Shown: positions 34,091-44,540, counted from the first letter of the stretch. The stretch is DNA of 64,000 bases from Parendozoicomonas callyspongiae (GCF_023502345.1 NZ_JAMFLX010000023.1:1-64000); one strand, 5' to 3'. Program-made: numbers and translations. Notes: generated from the letters alone by a model not told the origin.

Positions 34091-35938
34091 CTCAAGCTCG
34101 ATAAGAAGTCTCTCCAGCATATGGCCTGCCTGCTCTTCTGACTGGGGAGCAGCTGAAGCATAGCGAATGGTAAATTCAATTTTCTTGTCACTGAAAAAGC
34201 ATGGTGTGGCATTAATTTCATCGCTCACACGTTCCATGGTCGCTTCAACCTGATTGTCATTCATATCCGGGAAAATTAAGCCAAAACGATCGTTTTCTAT
34301 ACGGCCGATAGATAACTCAGATCCCAGTAACGCCTGGAGGTTACTGCTTAAATGAAGTAACAGGTTATCTCCTGCGGTGGTGCCAAATTCATTGTTTACT
34401 TGGCGAAAACCATTGATATCGACAAGAGCAGCTGCAAACAGTCGTCCCTGGGAATTTTCAAACAAAGCCATGGCCAGCTCTTTCATCCAGCTGCTGCGGT
34501 GTTGAACTTTTGTTAGGGGGTCCTGCTGCTTATTTGTTGTTAGAAGTTTCTCCTTACGGAGCTTTTGCTCTTCAGCAAAGTTCATTTTTTTCAATAGAGT
34601 GTTATAAAACGAAGCAATATGGCCCGCCTCTGAGTGTGAAGATACCGGGATAGGGACGCTGAAATCGCTTTGAACCGCATGTCGGCTCATTTGTGCTAGC
34701 ACATCAACCATAGGGGTTCGTGCATCATGTTCTGAAACATTCAGACCGATAGCTTCTGCTTCCCTGCTGACCCGATAAGCTATCAGTCTACCTGTCGCAA
34801 TAAGGAACACCCAGCATAAGGAAAAGGTTGCTACGAACGTTGCACTGATGCCAATCATTTGCACAGCAAAATTGGAAAGCCAGCTGCTGGAAGCATCAGG
34901 AAGAACAAAAGCTACAGAAACAGTTCCAAGAACTCCTCCTCCAAGGTGAACAGGGATAGCGCCGACAGTATCGTCAAGCCTCATATTTTCCAGAAGCTGG
35001 TTAAAATAGACGAACACTATTCCTGCGACAGAGCCCAGTATCATGGATTGCAGGGGAGTCATAAGGTTGCAGACGGCGGTGCTCGCGACAAGGCCGGTTA
35101 AACCACTGTTCATCATCGTCAGAACATTTGGTTTTTTCTTTTTGAAAAAGAATATCGGCAGAATAGCGACAGTGGCAGAAGACCCTGCCAGCAGAGTGTT
35201 GAGAATAATCTGCGGTACTCTGTCCGTAAGTGCCAGCTCACTGCCACCATTAAAACCAAGCCAGGCTACCCACAGCAAAAGGGTGCCTATGGCGATCAGT
35301 GGTACGTTTTCGGGCTGAAAAGGTGAAGCTTCTTCCTTGCCTGTTAGTGGATGAATGCTTTTCTCATAGTCTTCAAAGCGGCCATTTCTTGGTCCCAGGT
35401 AAAGCGTCATAGCCAGAGCTGCCCAACCACCAAGAGAGTGCACAACTGTGGCACCGGCAAAATCAATAAAACCAAGCTGTTTCAACCAGCCGGCACTGTC
35501 ACCGTTATCAAACCATGCCCAATGGCCAACAATGGGAAAGATCAGTCCGCCAATAAATAGTGAAAATGCCAGGTATCCGTAGAAAGAAATTCGTTCGGCA
35601 GCCGCTCCCGAAACAATAGTGACGGCTGTCGCGCAGAACAGGGAGAAAAAGACCAGCTGAATAATTGATTGATAGTCTTGCCCTGAGAGAGGGCTGGCAG
35701 AAGATAAAGGAGAAACAGGAGAACCGATTAAACCAAACTGGGATGAGCCAAACATCAGTCCATAGCCAAAGAGTGCAAAAATCAGCAGGGTCAGTGCGAG
35801 ATCAACCGAGTTTTTGATAACAACATTTATATTGTTCTTGCTGCGGACATAACCGGCTTCCAGACAACAGAATCCAACCTGCATAAATAGAAGCGTGAAG
35901 ATACAGAACAGCATCCATAATGTGTCGACTGTGTTCAT
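34061..35938 (-). CDS. Ammonium transporter fused to a degenerate GGDEF domain
   Basis: The N-terminal 400 residues form an Amt/MEP/Rh channel: LLFMQVGFCCLEAGYVR at the start and the two pore histidines in TVVHSLGGW and PVHLGGGVLG. A linker (about 400-475) leads to a C-terminal GGDEF-like fold (about 480-615; DPLTKVQHRSSW, ALVDINGFRQVNNEFG). The signature reads IENDRF in place of GGDEF (near 549), so diguanylate cyclase activity is unlikely. The domain may sense or bind rather than synthesise. The first methionine gives a typical Amt N-terminus. It lies 31 bases after the tandem-HAD gene on the same strand, so the two are probably cotranscribed. No glnK was found nearby. Confidence 0.9.
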   Translation of the reverse strand: MNTVDTLWMLFCIFTLLFMQVGFCCLEAGYVRSKNNINVVIKNSVDLALTLLIFALFGYGLMFGSSQFGLIGSPVSPLSSASPLSGQDYQSIIQLVFFSLFCATAVTIVSGAAAERISFYGYLAFSLFIGGLIFPIVGHWAWFDNGDSAGWLKQLGFIDFAGATVVHSLGGWAALAMTLYLGPRNGRFEDYEKSIHPLTGKEEASPFQPENVPLIAIGTLLLWVAWLGFNGGSELALTDRVPQIILNTLLAGSSATVAILPIFFFKKKKPNVLTMMNSGLTGLVASTAVCNLMTPLQSMILGSVAGIVFVYFNQLLENMRLDDTVGAIPVHLGGGVLGTVSVAFVLPDASSSWLSNFAVQMIGISATFVATFSLCWVFLIATGRLIAYRVSREAEAIGLNVSEHDARTPMVDVLAQMSRHAVQSDFSVPIPVSSHSEAGHIASFYNTLLKKMNFAEEQKLRKEKLLTTNKQQDPLTKVQHRSSWMKELAMALFENSQGRLFAAALVDINGFRQVNNEFGTTAGDNLLLHLSSNLQALLGSELSIGRIENDRFGLIFPDMNDNQVEATMERVSDEINATPCFFSDKKIEFTIRYASAAPQSEEQAGHMLERLLIELEKKKKPDNNS

Positions 35939-35969
35939 GTAAGCCTTCCCTGGCTCAGAAGATGGTTAT

Positions 35970-37631
35970 TTATTCAAGAATAGAGACGCCGGGATTCCAG
36001 CGCTGAATTTTTTTCAAAACACCTGCCTGAAGTGTTTCGGAGTCAATCTCTTCATGCCAGTTATCGCCGTACCACTTTTGGTAAAGGCGGAACAGCCAGC
36101 CACGAATATAAATAGGATTCGGCAACAGGAACCGGCTGCGGCCTAGATCTGCAAGAACGCCCGTGGATTCTGCATTGGCTGCAGTTTCAAGATCTTCTCC
36201 CACAAGCTCGATATCCTGCAGGGTATCCCCTAGCAGCTGAACGATATTGACGGGAGCACCAGACACTATCCCCATTCGGATATTTTCAAAACGTGCTGCT
36301 TTGCTGCAGTTTTCCCTGATGCAGAAATCACCTTTCATCAGCAGGTGATTTTTATCCGCTGGAAGAGGAACGCCTGCCCGTTCAAGAGAATCCAGCAAAG
36401 GTTTGCGCATATCTTTGCCATGTTCATCAATAGTAGAGCGAGCGGTCACATAGAAAATTTCACCGCCAGCGCTTTTAACCAGTTCAAGATATTCCCGGGC
36501 TCCAGGCATGGCACGTTGAGATGGACTGGATTTCGCCCAATGGTGGAACAGATTGATTCCTTTCTTACCGGTATTCCAAAGCAGAACCATGGCAGTGAAG
36601 GGAGCCAGGTCAATAAGCGTACCGTCAATATCAATAACGATGGCTTCGCCTTTCTCGGCCTTCCTGTTTTTCCAGTAAAGGCCTGCACGGTTAAAAACCT
36701 GCCGGGAGATAAAAGCATGTTCAGAGGATTCAGTCTGCCACTTCAGAATCTGGCCCATCTGGTTCCCCGAGAAAAGCGGGCTTGGTGTAAGAACGTCCTG
36801 TGACGGGACATAATCTCCAGCCATTTGTTTTCGCTGTTGCTGACGCAGCTCATACTCCTGGTCGGGGCTGTGCGGGCAGACATTATGGGATAAGCAATCC
36901 CATGTTCCGCCAACAGGGTTGGCCTGTAGCAGTGTCGTTATTCCCGGCTGGCTTGGATGCTCCTGCAGCCATTGCAGTTGATGGTCTGTTTTATTTGAAG
37001 ATTCGACCCCCAGGTCACTGAACTTGTCCCCGACGGTTAGCAGAAGCTGGTTACTTTCGCCGACAATATCCCGGATAAACTGATCTTTCTTGATGCCATT
37101 GCTGATCTTGATGTGATTGGGGTCAGCACCGGGAACCCCTAATCGCTGAAGAAAACTGTGGGTGTATTGCTCAACTTTTGGATCAGCCGTGCGTCCAGTC
37201 AGGTAAAAAGGTTCTACACCTTTATTAACGGCATAGCGCAGAAAGGCCAATGCACCGGCCTTGGGGGCAGAAGGCTGCTCATCCCACCAGATATAATCTC
37301 TTTTTTCGTTCAGACCATCGTTAGTGCCCAGAAACCCTGCAAAGTAGGATGATGAATCTGTCAGGGTGTCATCAATATCTGTAACCAGAATCGGCTTCTT
37401 ACCGTTATCGGGCTTAAGGCGCAGCTGTTCATCAAGAATATCCCTGGCCATATTGAATGTCTGCCAGGATAAAGCTTTGCTTTCATCGGCACTCTGATGC
37501 CAAAGAAAGGCCAGCACCATTTCGTCATAAAGATCCTTCCATTCTTTCGCCTTGCCGTAGCAAAGTGAATTAAATGCAGGTGCTGTAACAAGCACACAAG
37601 CCAGGACCAGCCAGACTTTTGTCCAACGCAT
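35970..37631 (-). CDS. Exported tandem-HAD acid phosphatase-like protein
   Basis: This roughly 553-residue protein has a signal peptide (basic start, WLVLACVLVTAPAF) and two complete HAD phosphatase-type domains. Domain 1 carries DIDDTLTD (Asp85/Asp87), FYLTGR and a later Lys/Asp motif region (LTVGDKFSD). Domain 2 carries DIDGTLID (near 332), FYVTAR and LLGDTLQD. These are marks of class B/subfamily IIIB acid phosphatases or nucleotidases, which normally have one domain. The ATG at 37631 is preferred over a GTG seven codons upstream because it starts the signal peptide cleanly. Cotranscription with the Amt gene suggests release of nitrogen- or phosphate-containing nutrients outside the inner membrane; this is inference. 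Confidence 0.85.
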   Translation of the reverse strand: MRWTKVWLVLACVLVTAPAFNSLCYGKAKEWKDLYDEMVLAFLWHQSADESKALSWQTFNMARDILDEQLRLKPDNGKKPILVTDIDDTLTDSSSYFAGFLGTNDGLNEKRDYIWWDEQPSAPKAGALAFLRYAVNKGVEPFYLTGRTADPKVEQYTHSFLQRLGVPGADPNHIKISNGIKKDQFIRDIVGESNQLLLTVGDKFSDLGVESSNKTDHQLQWLQEHPSQPGITTLLQANPVGGTWDCLSHNVCPHSPDQEYELRQQQRKQMAGDYVPSQDVLTPSPLFSGNQMGQILKWQTESSEHAFISRQVFNRAGLYWKNRKAEKGEAIVIDIDGTLIDLAPFTAMVLLWNTGKKGINLFHHWAKSSPSQRAMPGAREYLELVKSAGGEIFYVTARSTIDEHGKDMRKPLLDSLERAGVPLPADKNHLLMKGDFCIRENCSKAARFENIRMGIVSGAPVNIVQLLGDTLQDIELVGEDLETAANAESTGVLADLGRSRFLLPNPIYIRGWLFRLYQKWYGDNWHEEIDSETLQAGVLKKIQRWNPGVSILE

Positions 37632-37729
37632 ATTATTGAGGTTCCATAGCACTTCAGGGAGCGATAAAGCCTAGACAGGGATGGACGAAGGTGCAGAAAA
37701 GAAATGGGGAGAAATGTTAAGAAAGGTTT

Positions 37730-37751
37730 CCCCGCAGAGGGTTCTGCGGGG
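37730..37751. terminator. Hairpin after yciK
   Basis: CCCCGCAGA (37730-37738) pairs with TCTGCGGGG (37743-37751), a 9-bp GC-rich stem just after the yciK stop on the minus strand. A short mixed T stretch follows on that strand. Confidence 0.65.
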
Positions 37752-37757
37752 GGATAG

Positions 37758-38498
37758 TTATTGAGCGTTAAAGCGCTGGCCGTTGACCTCGCGGCTATCA
37801 TCACCCATCAGGTACAGATAAACCGGTATGATATCTTCCGGTGTTTTCAGGGTGTCAGGATCTTCACCGGGGTAAGCTAAGGCCCGCATATTGGTGCGTG
37901 TGCCGCCCGGGTTGATGGCATTGGAGCGAACATTGCTCAGGCCATCTTCCTCATCGGCCAGTACCTGCATCAGGCCTTCGGTGGCGAACTTGGACACAGA
38001 ATAGGCACCCCAGTGGGCTCGCCCTTTGTTGCCAACCCCGGAGGAGGTAAAGATCACGGAAGCAGATGGCGCAGCACGGAGCAGGGGAAGCAGGGCGCGG
38101 GTCATAAGAAATTCCGCATGTACATTGACCTGCATAACCTGCTGCCAGGTATCCGGATCATACTGAAACAGCGGCCCCATACGCCCCAGCAGGCTGGCGT
38201 TGTGAAGCAGGCCATCCAGCTTACCGAACTCCCGATCAATCATGGTGGCGACTTCCTCGTAATCGTGGGCAGTCGCTGTCTCCAGGTTCAGGGGAATGAT
38301 GGCAGGCTGAGAGCCACCTTCGCTTTCAATCTCATCGTAGACTTTTTCCAGCTTGCTGGTGGTTCGGCCCAGCAGAATAACAGTAGCACCATGTCTGGCA
38401 TAAGCTTTTGCCGCAGCCTTGCCAATACCATCACCCGCTCCGGTGACCAGTACTACGCGGTCTTGCAGAAAATTGGCAGGAGCCTGATATTCAAACAT
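37758..38498 (-). CDS. yciK: YciK-type short-chain dehydrogenase/reductase
   Basis: This 246-residue Rossmann-fold oxidoreductase has the cofactor motif TGAGDGIG (about 20-27), NAS (near 110), the catalytic Ser (FTSSGVG) and YSVSK with Tyr and Lys. Length and the motif GRMGPL match YciK. The substrate of YciK is not established. It follows mupP by 38 bases, and mupP-yciK next to ubiG is the known Pseudomonas order. Confidence 0.92.
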   Translation of the reverse strand: MFEYQAPANFLQDRVVLVTGAGDGIGKAAAKAYARHGATVILLGRTTSKLEKVYDEIESEGGSQPAIIPLNLETATAHDYEEVATMIDREFGKLDGLLHNASLLGRMGPLFQYDPDTWQQVMQVNVHAEFLMTRALLPLLRAAPSASVIFTSSGVGNKGRAHWGAYSVSKFATEGLMQVLADEEDGLSNVRSNAINPGGTRTNMRALAYPGEDPDTLKTPEDIIPVYLYLMGDDSREVNGQRFNAQ

Positions 38499-38536
38499 GG
38501 CCTGTTCCTTCCTTATTGATGAACACTCATTGGCTG

Positions 38537-39250
38537 TTACTCGGTTCCGAGAGACCAGTCCCGGTCATCCAGCCAGTCCAGAATACTGCAGGGGGAGTCT
38601 GCATCAAAATCCGCATGCCAGTTTTCCGGGTGATCTTCCGGTGGAATAAATCCATACAGTGCTGTCACCGTGGTCATTCCTGCTGCGCGGCCAGCAACAA
38701 TATCCCGCTCATGATCGCCAACATAGAGGCAGAATTCCGGATCGCAGGCCAGTTTTTCCGAGGCCAGCCATAATGATTCCGGTGCTGGCTTGCTAACGGA
38801 GACATCTTCCGGACAAACCAGCACGCTGCAGCGTTCATCCAGTTTCAGCTGCTCCAGCAAGGGAACTGTCAGGTTACGGGGTTTGTTGGTCACAATCCCC
38901 CAGGGAATATGACGTGATTCTATGGCAGCGAGCAAAGTTTCCATTTCAGCAAACAGGTGTGCCTTTGTTCCCCGCTCAGGATGGATTATATGATCGTTAT
39001 ACCGGGTCAGCAGCTGCTGGCGGAGATCTTCCGCTTTATCAGTATCCAGATCATGTCCAAAGCCGAGGGCAATCAGACCCCGGGAGCCAATGGAGATATG
39101 GTTGCGGATAACGCTTTCAGGCACAGGCTTCCGTTTATCCTCTTCCAGCATAGTGTTTAGGATATAGGCCAGATCATCTGATGTGTCGAGAAGAGTGCCG
39201 TCCAGATCGAAAAGTATGGCCTGTATGTCATTCTCCAGGCTGCCTTCCAT
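38537..39250 (-). CDS. mupP: HAD phosphatase, MupP-like (N-acetylmuramic acid 6-phosphate phosphatase) or Gph
   Basis: This roughly 237-residue HAD hydrolase has LFDLDGTLLDT (nucleophile Asp), GIVTNKP (motif II) and YVGDHERDIVAGRAAGM (motif IV). By family it is a phosphoglycolate phosphatase-like enzyme; by synteny (ubiG-mupP-yciK) it is best taken as MupP, which dephosphorylates MurNAc-6-phosphate in peptidoglycan recycling. Start: the ATG at 39250 fits the family; the frame extends 28 codons further without good support. It follows ubiG on the same strand. Confidence 0.88.
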   Translation of the reverse strand: MEGSLENDIQAILFDLDGTLLDTSDDLAYILNTMLEEDKRKPVPESVIRNHISIGSRGLIALGFGHDLDTDKAEDLRQQLLTRYNDHIIHPERGTKAHLFAEMETLLAAIESRHIPWGIVTNKPRNLTVPLLEQLKLDERCSVLVCPEDVSVSKPAPESLWLASEKLACDPEFCLYVGDHERDIVAGRAAGMTTVTALYGFIPPEDHPENWHADFDADSPCSILDWLDDRDWSLGTE

Positions 39251-39337
39251 AGGTACTAATCCAATTTGTGTTGTCAGAAATTCAAGTACTCGGGTACAAA
39301 AAAGCCTGCTGTCCGGGTAACAAGCAAGCCTCAATAT

Positions 39338-40087
39338 TTATTCCTGATCTATGTGGTTCTGAGCCATGGTCGTATGGACCAGGTAATTCACATCCAGATC
39401 CCGTTCCTGGAGCCAATAACGTTTGGTTATCGGGTTGTACAGCATGCCTGTGGTGTGCTCAACATCCAGGCTGGCCTGGCGACAGAAACTCGCTAGTTCG
39501 TGAGGGCGGATAAACTTCTTGAAGTCATGGGTGCCCTTGGGCAGCAGGTTGAGAATGTACTCGGCACCGGCAATGGCGAACAGCCAGGCTTTTGGATTGC
39601 GGTTGATGGTGGAGAAGAAAACATGGCCGCCCGGCTTAACCAGTTTGGCGCAGGCTGCAATAACCTTGCCCGGCTCCGGGACATGTTCCAGCATTTCCAG
39701 GCAGGTCACAATGTCGAAACTGGCTGGTTGTTCCTCGGCCAGCTGTTCGGCCGTTATCTGGCGGTAATCAACGGACACACCACTTTCCAGACCGTGAAGC
39801 CTGGCCACAGCCAGAGGCGCTTCACCCATATCAATACCGGTGACATCCGCGCCGCGGCGGGCCATGGACTCACTGAGAATGCCGCCACCACAGCCGACAT
39901 CAAGAACAGTCTTGCCAGCGAGGCCGGTACGCTGGTCAATATAATTCAGTCGCAGTGGATTGATTTCGTGGAGTGGTTTGAATTCGCTGTTCTTATCCCA
40001 CCAGCGGCTGGCCAGGGCTTCGAATTTGGCAACCTCGTTGTAGTCGACATTGCTGTTATGGGGTTGGTTCTGGTTCCCGTTGGTCAT
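39338..40087 (-). CDS. ubiG: UbiG, ubiquinone biosynthesis O-methyltransferase
   Basis: This 249-residue class I SAM-dependent methyltransferase has motif [10 protein letters not shown] (near 61), [11 protein letters not shown] and [12 protein letters not shown], all characteristic of UbiG/Coq3, plus the N-terminal [19 protein letters not shown]. It carries out both O-methylation steps of ubiquinone synthesis. The start follows the deaminase stop by 9 bases, so they are cotranscribed as in Pseudomonas. Confidence 0.96.
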   Translation of the reverse strand: MTNGNQNQPHNSNVDYNEVAKFEALASRWWDKNSEFKPLHEINPLRLNYIDQRTGLAGKTVLDVGCGGGILSESMARRGADVTGIDMGEAPLAVARLHGLESGVSVDYRQITAEQLAEEQPASFDIVTCLEMLEHVPEPGKVIAACAKLVKPGGHVFFSTINRNPKAWLFAIAGAEYILNLLPKGTHDFKKFIRPHELASFCRQASLDVEHTTGMLYNPITKRYWLQERDLDVNYLVHTTMAQNHIDQE

Positions 40088-40096
40088 GTACGGCTG

Positions 40097-41458
40097 TTAT
40101 CCCTTACGGCTTGCTGTTATACGCTTCTGCCACTCAAGAGCGCGCTGGCGAATCCAGGATTCATCCAAAGTTGTCAGATGGCGATTATCCATCAAATTGC
40201 GGCCATTGCACCAGACATGTGTGAACTGATTTCGGCTGGCAGTATAAATTAACTGGGAAACCGGGTTGTACATGGGCAGGTTTTCCAGCTCATTCATGGC
40301 AATAGCTGAGATGTCTGCCAGCTTGCCTGTTTCAAGGCTGCCAGTCTGTTCGGCAATACCCATGGCTTTGGCGCCGTTGATGGTCGCAGCTTCCAGTGCG
40401 CCCCAGGCGCTCAGGGCGGTCGCATCCTGGGCCACAGCCTTGGCAATAAAGGAAGCGGTGCGGGTTTCACCCAGCATATCCAGATCATTGTTACTGGCGC
40501 AGCCATCGGTACCGATAGCGACGTTGACTCCACACTCCTGCAGACGGCCGACAGGTGCAAAACCGCTGGCCAGTTTCATATTGGATTCAGGGCAGTGCAG
40601 AACACTGCAGCCGTTCTGGGCTATCAGCTGAATCTCGGCTTCGCTCAGCTGAGTCATATGGGTGCATTGTAGGCGGGGTGAGAGAAAACCCAGCTCGGAA
40701 AGGCGGCGCAGCGGGCGCATTCCGGTTTTTTCAACGGCTTCGGCAACTTCCTGAGCGCTTTCATGGATATGCATCTGGACATTGGTATCCAGCTGTTCGG
40801 CCAGGGTGATAATCTCTTTCAGCGGTTCATCACTGACGGAATATGGAGCGTGGGGGCCAAACCCGACCAGAATGCTGTCATGGTTGCGAAAACGGTCAAC
40901 CACCTCCAGGCCCTTGTAAATGCAGTTGTCGGCATTGCGTGACCAGGGAGTGGGGAAGTCCATCACCGGGAATACCAGCTGACAGCGGATTCCCCCTTCA
41001 AGGGCGGCCTGCCCGGCGGCATCGGGGAAAAAATAGTTATCACTGAAGGTTGTGGTACCGCCACGAATCATCTCGGCCATGGCCAGACGGGTGCCATCGT
41101 AAACAAACTCTTCGGAAACGAATTCACTTTCCGCTGGCCAGATATGTCCTTTCAGCCATTCCATAATGGGCAGATCATCTGCGATCCCCCGCAGCAGGGT
41201 CATCGAGGCATGGCCATGGGTATTAATAAATCCGGGAATCAGGGCATGCTGGTCCAGATAGAACTCTTCATCAGCTGTCCAGCTTACTTTAATCTGATCT
41301 GTCGGAGCGATGGCCGCAATGCGGGAATCCTGAATGGCCATGGAGTGATTTTCCAGGATGGTTCTGGAGCCATCCACCGGAATAATCCAGCGGGCATGGA
41401 GCAGTTTGCTGGCATGCCGGGGCGATGCGGTTTGTGGGTTCTGCGTATCAAAAGTCAT
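40097..41458 (-). CDS. mtaD: TRZ/ATZ-family deaminase, probably 5-methylthioadenosine/S-adenosylhomocysteine deaminase
   Basis: This 453-residue amidohydrolase has the metal-binding HxH in NTHGHASMTLLRG, an MHIHESAQE His motif, and the catalytic Asp in IGTDGCASNNDLDMLGE. Family and synteny with ubiG point to the MTA/SAH deaminase group, active in methylthioadenosine salvage. Other adenosine-like substrates are possible. The start (MTFDTQNP) is followed by a short Pro/Ser-rich stretch. Confidence 0.88.
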   Translation of the reverse strand: MTFDTQNPQTASPRHASKLLHARWIIPVDGSRTILENHSMAIQDSRIAAIAPTDQIKVSWTADEEFYLDQHALIPGFINTHGHASMTLLRGIADDLPIMEWLKGHIWPAESEFVSEEFVYDGTRLAMAEMIRGGTTTFSDNYFFPDAAGQAALEGGIRCQLVFPVMDFPTPWSRNADNCIYKGLEVVDRFRNHDSILVGFGPHAPYSVSDEPLKEIITLAEQLDTNVQMHIHESAQEVAEAVEKTGMRPLRRLSELGFLSPRLQCTHMTQLSEAEIQLIAQNGCSVLHCPESNMKLASGFAPVGRLQECGVNVAIGTDGCASNNDLDMLGETRTASFIAKAVAQDATALSAWGALEAATINGAKAMGIAEQTGSLETGKLADISAIAMNELENLPMYNPVSQLIYTASRNQFTHVWCNGRNLMDNRHLTTLDESWIRQRALEWQKRITASRKG

Positions 41459-41840
41459 GATTATTTACCATGGAATTCTGGGTTTTCCGCTTACGAGGAT
41501 AAAAACGGAATTCCTCGCGCATGGCTGCCTTTTATTGTGAAAATGCCTTTTCAGCTTAAGGCTGTCTATATCCAGTTTACGCTTCAGGCGAGTATACCCG
41601 AAGTTCCGGCAGTTTTAGATGCATAAACACAGATTATATGGTCTGTGTCGGTGGCTATTGATTGTGGTATGATTGTTTTCTTTATGATTCGCTGCCAGCT
41701 CCACCATTTCGTTATTTGGTGAGGGTGGCGTATTGTAACCGGCTCCTGACGCGATGATGAACGGGGAGCATTGACAGATATGCATCTGCCCCGGCAGGTG
41801 TTTAACCGTCAACGCTTCTTGTATTTCTGCGTAAGGAAAA
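41459..41840. promoter_or_regulatory. Divergent promoter region between mtaD and gyrA
   Basis: This spacer must hold the promoters for the leftward mtaD-ubiG-mupP-yciK genes and for gyrA. No gene or clear -35/-10 pair with proper spacing could be picked out by eye. Confidence 0.5.
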
Positions 41841-41863
41841 CCCGGCAGCGGGGATGTGCCGGG
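41841..41863 (+). promoter_or_regulatory. Hairpin in the gyrA leader
   Basis: CCCGGCA (41841-41847) and TGCCGGG (41857-41863) form a 7-bp GC-rich stem, 34 bases before the gyrA start. It may stabilise the leader or modulate translation. Confidence 0.4.
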
Positions 41864-41897
41864 AGATGACAGGCTTTATAAGGACCTTTGGGCACCT

Positions 41898-44471
41898 ATG
41901 GTAGACACTGCGAACGAAATCCTACCGGTCAATATCGAAGACGAGCTCAAGCAGTCTTATCTCGACTATGCCATGAGCGTTATCGTCGGCCGGGCACTTC
42001 CGGACGTGCGTGACGGATTGAAACCCGTCCATCGACGTGTTCTGTTCGCCATGAACGAACTTTCCAACGACTGGAACAAGGCTTACAAGAAGTCAGCCCG
42101 TGTCGTTGGTGACGTGATCGGTAAATATCACCCACACGGTGACTCTGCGGTATACGACACAATTGTTCGAATGGCACAGGACTTCTCCCTGCGCTACCCA
42201 CTGGTAGACGGTCAGGGTAACTTCGGTTCCATTGATGGCGACTCTGCCGCAGCCATGCGTTACACAGAAATTCGCATGGACAAGCTCAGCCATGAACTGC
42301 TGGCTGACCTGGAAAAAGAGACCGTAGACTTTGTACCCAACTATGACGGGACTGAACAGATTCCTGCGGTTCTGCCAACCCGTATTCCCAACCTGCTGGT
42401 TAATGGCGGTGCCGGTATTGCGGTGGGTATGGCCACCAATATTCCTCCGCACAACCTGACGGAAGTCATCAATGGCTGTCTGCATGTTCTGGATAATCCG
42501 GATTCCACCATTGATGAGCTGATGGAATTTATTCCCGGTCCGGACTTCCCGACCGCCGCCATTATTAATGGTAAGGCTGGTATCTTGCAGGCTTACCGCA
42601 CCGGTCGTGGTCGTATCTGGATCCGTTCCCGCGCGGAAGTGATTCAGGATCCCAAGAAAAATCGTGAAGTCATTATTATTCACGAGCTGCCATACCAGGT
42701 GAACAAGGCCCGCCTGATCGAAAAGATCGCCGAGCTGGTCAAAGAGAAGAAGATCGAAGGTATTAGCGAAATTCGTGACGAATCCGATAAGGATGGTCTG
42801 CGGGTTGTGATCGAGCTGCGCCGTGGCGAGGTGGGTGAGGTTGTCCTGAACAACCTGTATGCCCAGACCCAGCTGGAAACTGTATTCGGTATCAATATGG
42901 TGGCTCTGGTTGATGGTCGTCCCAGGACCCTCAACCTGAAAGAGATGTTGGAAGCCTTTGTTCGCCATCGTCGGGAAGTTGTTACCCGTCGTACAGTGTT
43001 CGAACTGCGCAAGGCCCGCGAACGAGGCCACATTCTCGAAGGTCTGGCGGTTGCCCTGACTAATATCGATCCAATTATCGAAACAATCAAAAAGTCCCAG
43101 ACTTCTGCCGAAGCGAAAGAAGCCCTGATGTCCAAGTCCTGGGATGCGGGTCTGGTTCTGGGTATGCTGGAAAAAGCGGGCAGTGATGCTTGTCGTCCGG
43201 ATGATCTGCCTTCCGCTTTTGGTCTGCATGGTGATCAGTACACCCTGTCTCCGGTACAGGCTCAGGCCATTCTGGAAATGCGTCTGCACCGTCTGACCGG
43301 TCTGGAGCATGAAAAGCTGCTGGCCGAGTATCGTGAACTGCTGGACAAGATTGCCGAACTGGCTCTGATTCTGTCTGACCCTGAGCGACTGATGGAAGTC
43401 ATCCGCGAAGAACTGCGCAAGGTTGTGGAAGAGTATGGAGACGAGCGTCGTACCGAGATTATCTCGTCCCGCCGTGACCTGACTGTAGAAGATCTGATCA
43501 CCGAAGAAGATATGGTGGTCACTCTGTCCCGTACCGGTTACGCCAAAACTGTTCCGGTCACCGAATACCAGGCACAGCGCCGTGGTGGTAAGGGCAAGAG
43601 CTCTGGCAGCCTGAAGGAAGAGGATTGCGTCGAGCATATGATTGTGGCCAACACCCACACCATGCTGCTGCTGTTTTCCACCAAGGGTAAGGTTTACTGG
43701 CGCAAGGTTTACGAGATTCCTGTGGCATCCCGTACTGCCCGTGGTCGTCCGATTATTAATATCCTGCCGCTGGATGAAGGTGAGAAGATCACCGCCATGC
43801 TTCCGGTACAGGAGTACGATGCCGAGAAGTACCTGGTCTTCGCAACTGCCAAGGGCACGGTGAAGAAGACTTCCCTGCAGGCCTACTCCCGTCCACTGTC
43901 GTCCGGTATCCGGGCAATCAACCTGGTTGAAGGTGATGATCTGATTGGTGTGGCACAGTGTGAACCTGGCCGTGAAATAATGCTGTTCAGTGATGCCGGT
44001 AAGGTGGTTCGCTTTACTGAGGATCAGGCCCGTGCCATGGGTCGTGTATCTACTGGTGTTCGCGGTATTAAGCTGGAAGGTGACCAGAAGGTTGTTTCCC
44101 TGATTGTACCAGAAGGCAATGATCCGATTCTGACTGCTACTGAAAACGGCTACGGCAAGCGTACTGATCTGGAAGAGTATCCAATCAAGGGTCGTGCGAC
44201 CAAGGGTGTGGTTTCCATCAAGGTGAGCGAGCGTAATGGGGCTGTTATCGGCGCGGTTCAGACCAGCGAAGATGATGACATTATGCTGATCTCTGACCAG
44301 GGTACTCTGGTTCGGACCCGTGCTGCTGAAGTTTCCATGGTTGGCCGTAACACTCAGGGTGTTCGTCTGATCCGGGTGGCTGATGGTGAGAAGCTGGTTA
44401 CTCTGGAGCGGGTGCGTGAGCCTGAGGATGAGGTTGCGGTGGAGGAAATCGCTGCTGATTCTGAAGAATAA
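41898..44471 (+). CDS. gyrA: GyrA, DNA gyrase subunit A
   Basis: This 857-residue breakage-reunion subunit of DNA gyrase has the N-terminal [22 protein letters not shown], the quinolone region [15 protein letters not shown] with Ser and Asp at the positions equivalent to E. coli 83 and 87 (wild type), the catalytic Tyr in AAMRYTE, and a C-terminal beta-pinwheel domain with the GyrA box QRRGGKG and an acidic tail. The frame is open from 41856, but the ATG at 41898 with AAGGA upstream matches the family start. A strong terminator follows. Confidence 0.98.
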   Translation: MVDTANEILPVNIEDELKQSYLDYAMSVIVGRALPDVRDGLKPVHRRVLFAMNELSNDWNKAYKKSARVVGDVIGKYHPHGDSAVYDTIVRMAQDFSLRYPLVDGQGNFGSIDGDSAAAMRYTEIRMDKLSHELLADLEKETVDFVPNYDGTEQIPAVLPTRIPNLLVNGGAGIAVGMATNIPPHNLTEVINGCLHVLDNPDSTIDELMEFIPGPDFPTAAIINGKAGILQAYRTGRGRIWIRSRAEVIQDPKKNREVIIIHELPYQVNKARLIEKIAELVKEKKIEGISEIRDESDKDGLRVVIELRRGEVGEVVLNNLYAQTQLETVFGINMVALVDGRPRTLNLKEMLEAFVRHRREVVTRRTVFELRKARERGHILEGLAVALTNIDPIIETIKKSQTSAEAKEALMSKSWDAGLVLGMLEKAGSDACRPDDLPSAFGLHGDQYTLSPVQAQAILEMRLHRLTGLEHEKLLAEYRELLDKIAELALILSDPERLMEVIREELRKVVEEYGDERRTEIISSRRDLTVEDLITEEDMVVTLSRTGYAKTVPVTEYQAQRRGGKGKSSGSLKEEDCVEHMIVANTHTMLLLFSTKGKVYWRKVYEIPVASRTARGRPIINILPLDEGEKITAMLPVQEYDAEKYLVFATAKGTVKKTSLQAYSRPLSSGIRAINLVEGDDLIGVAQCEPGREIMLFSDAGKVVRFTEDQARAMGRVSTGVRGIKLEGDQKVVSLIVPEGNDPILTATENGYGKRTDLEEYPIKGRATKGVVSIKVSERNGAVIGAVQTSEDDDIMLISDQGTLVRTRAAEVSMVGRNTQGVRLIRVADGEKLVTLERVREPEDEVAVEEIAADSEE

Positions 44472-44487
44472 TTCTCAGCTATAGAAT

Positions 44488-44516
44488 AAAAAACGGCGCA
44501 AAAAGCGCCGTTTTTT
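44488..44516 (+). terminator. Rho-independent terminator of gyrA
   Basis: AAAAAACGGCGC (44488-44499) and GCGCCGTTTTTT (44505-44516) form a perfect 12-bp stem with an AAAAA loop. Being symmetric, it can also serve the convergent DUF3037 gene. Confidence 0.93.
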
Positions 44517-44540
44517 ATGTGACCAAATTAACCTTCTGGT

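Noticed and set aside
42093-43658. 521-codon open frame on the minus strand
   Set aside because: It is antisense to gyrA, whose coding is certain.
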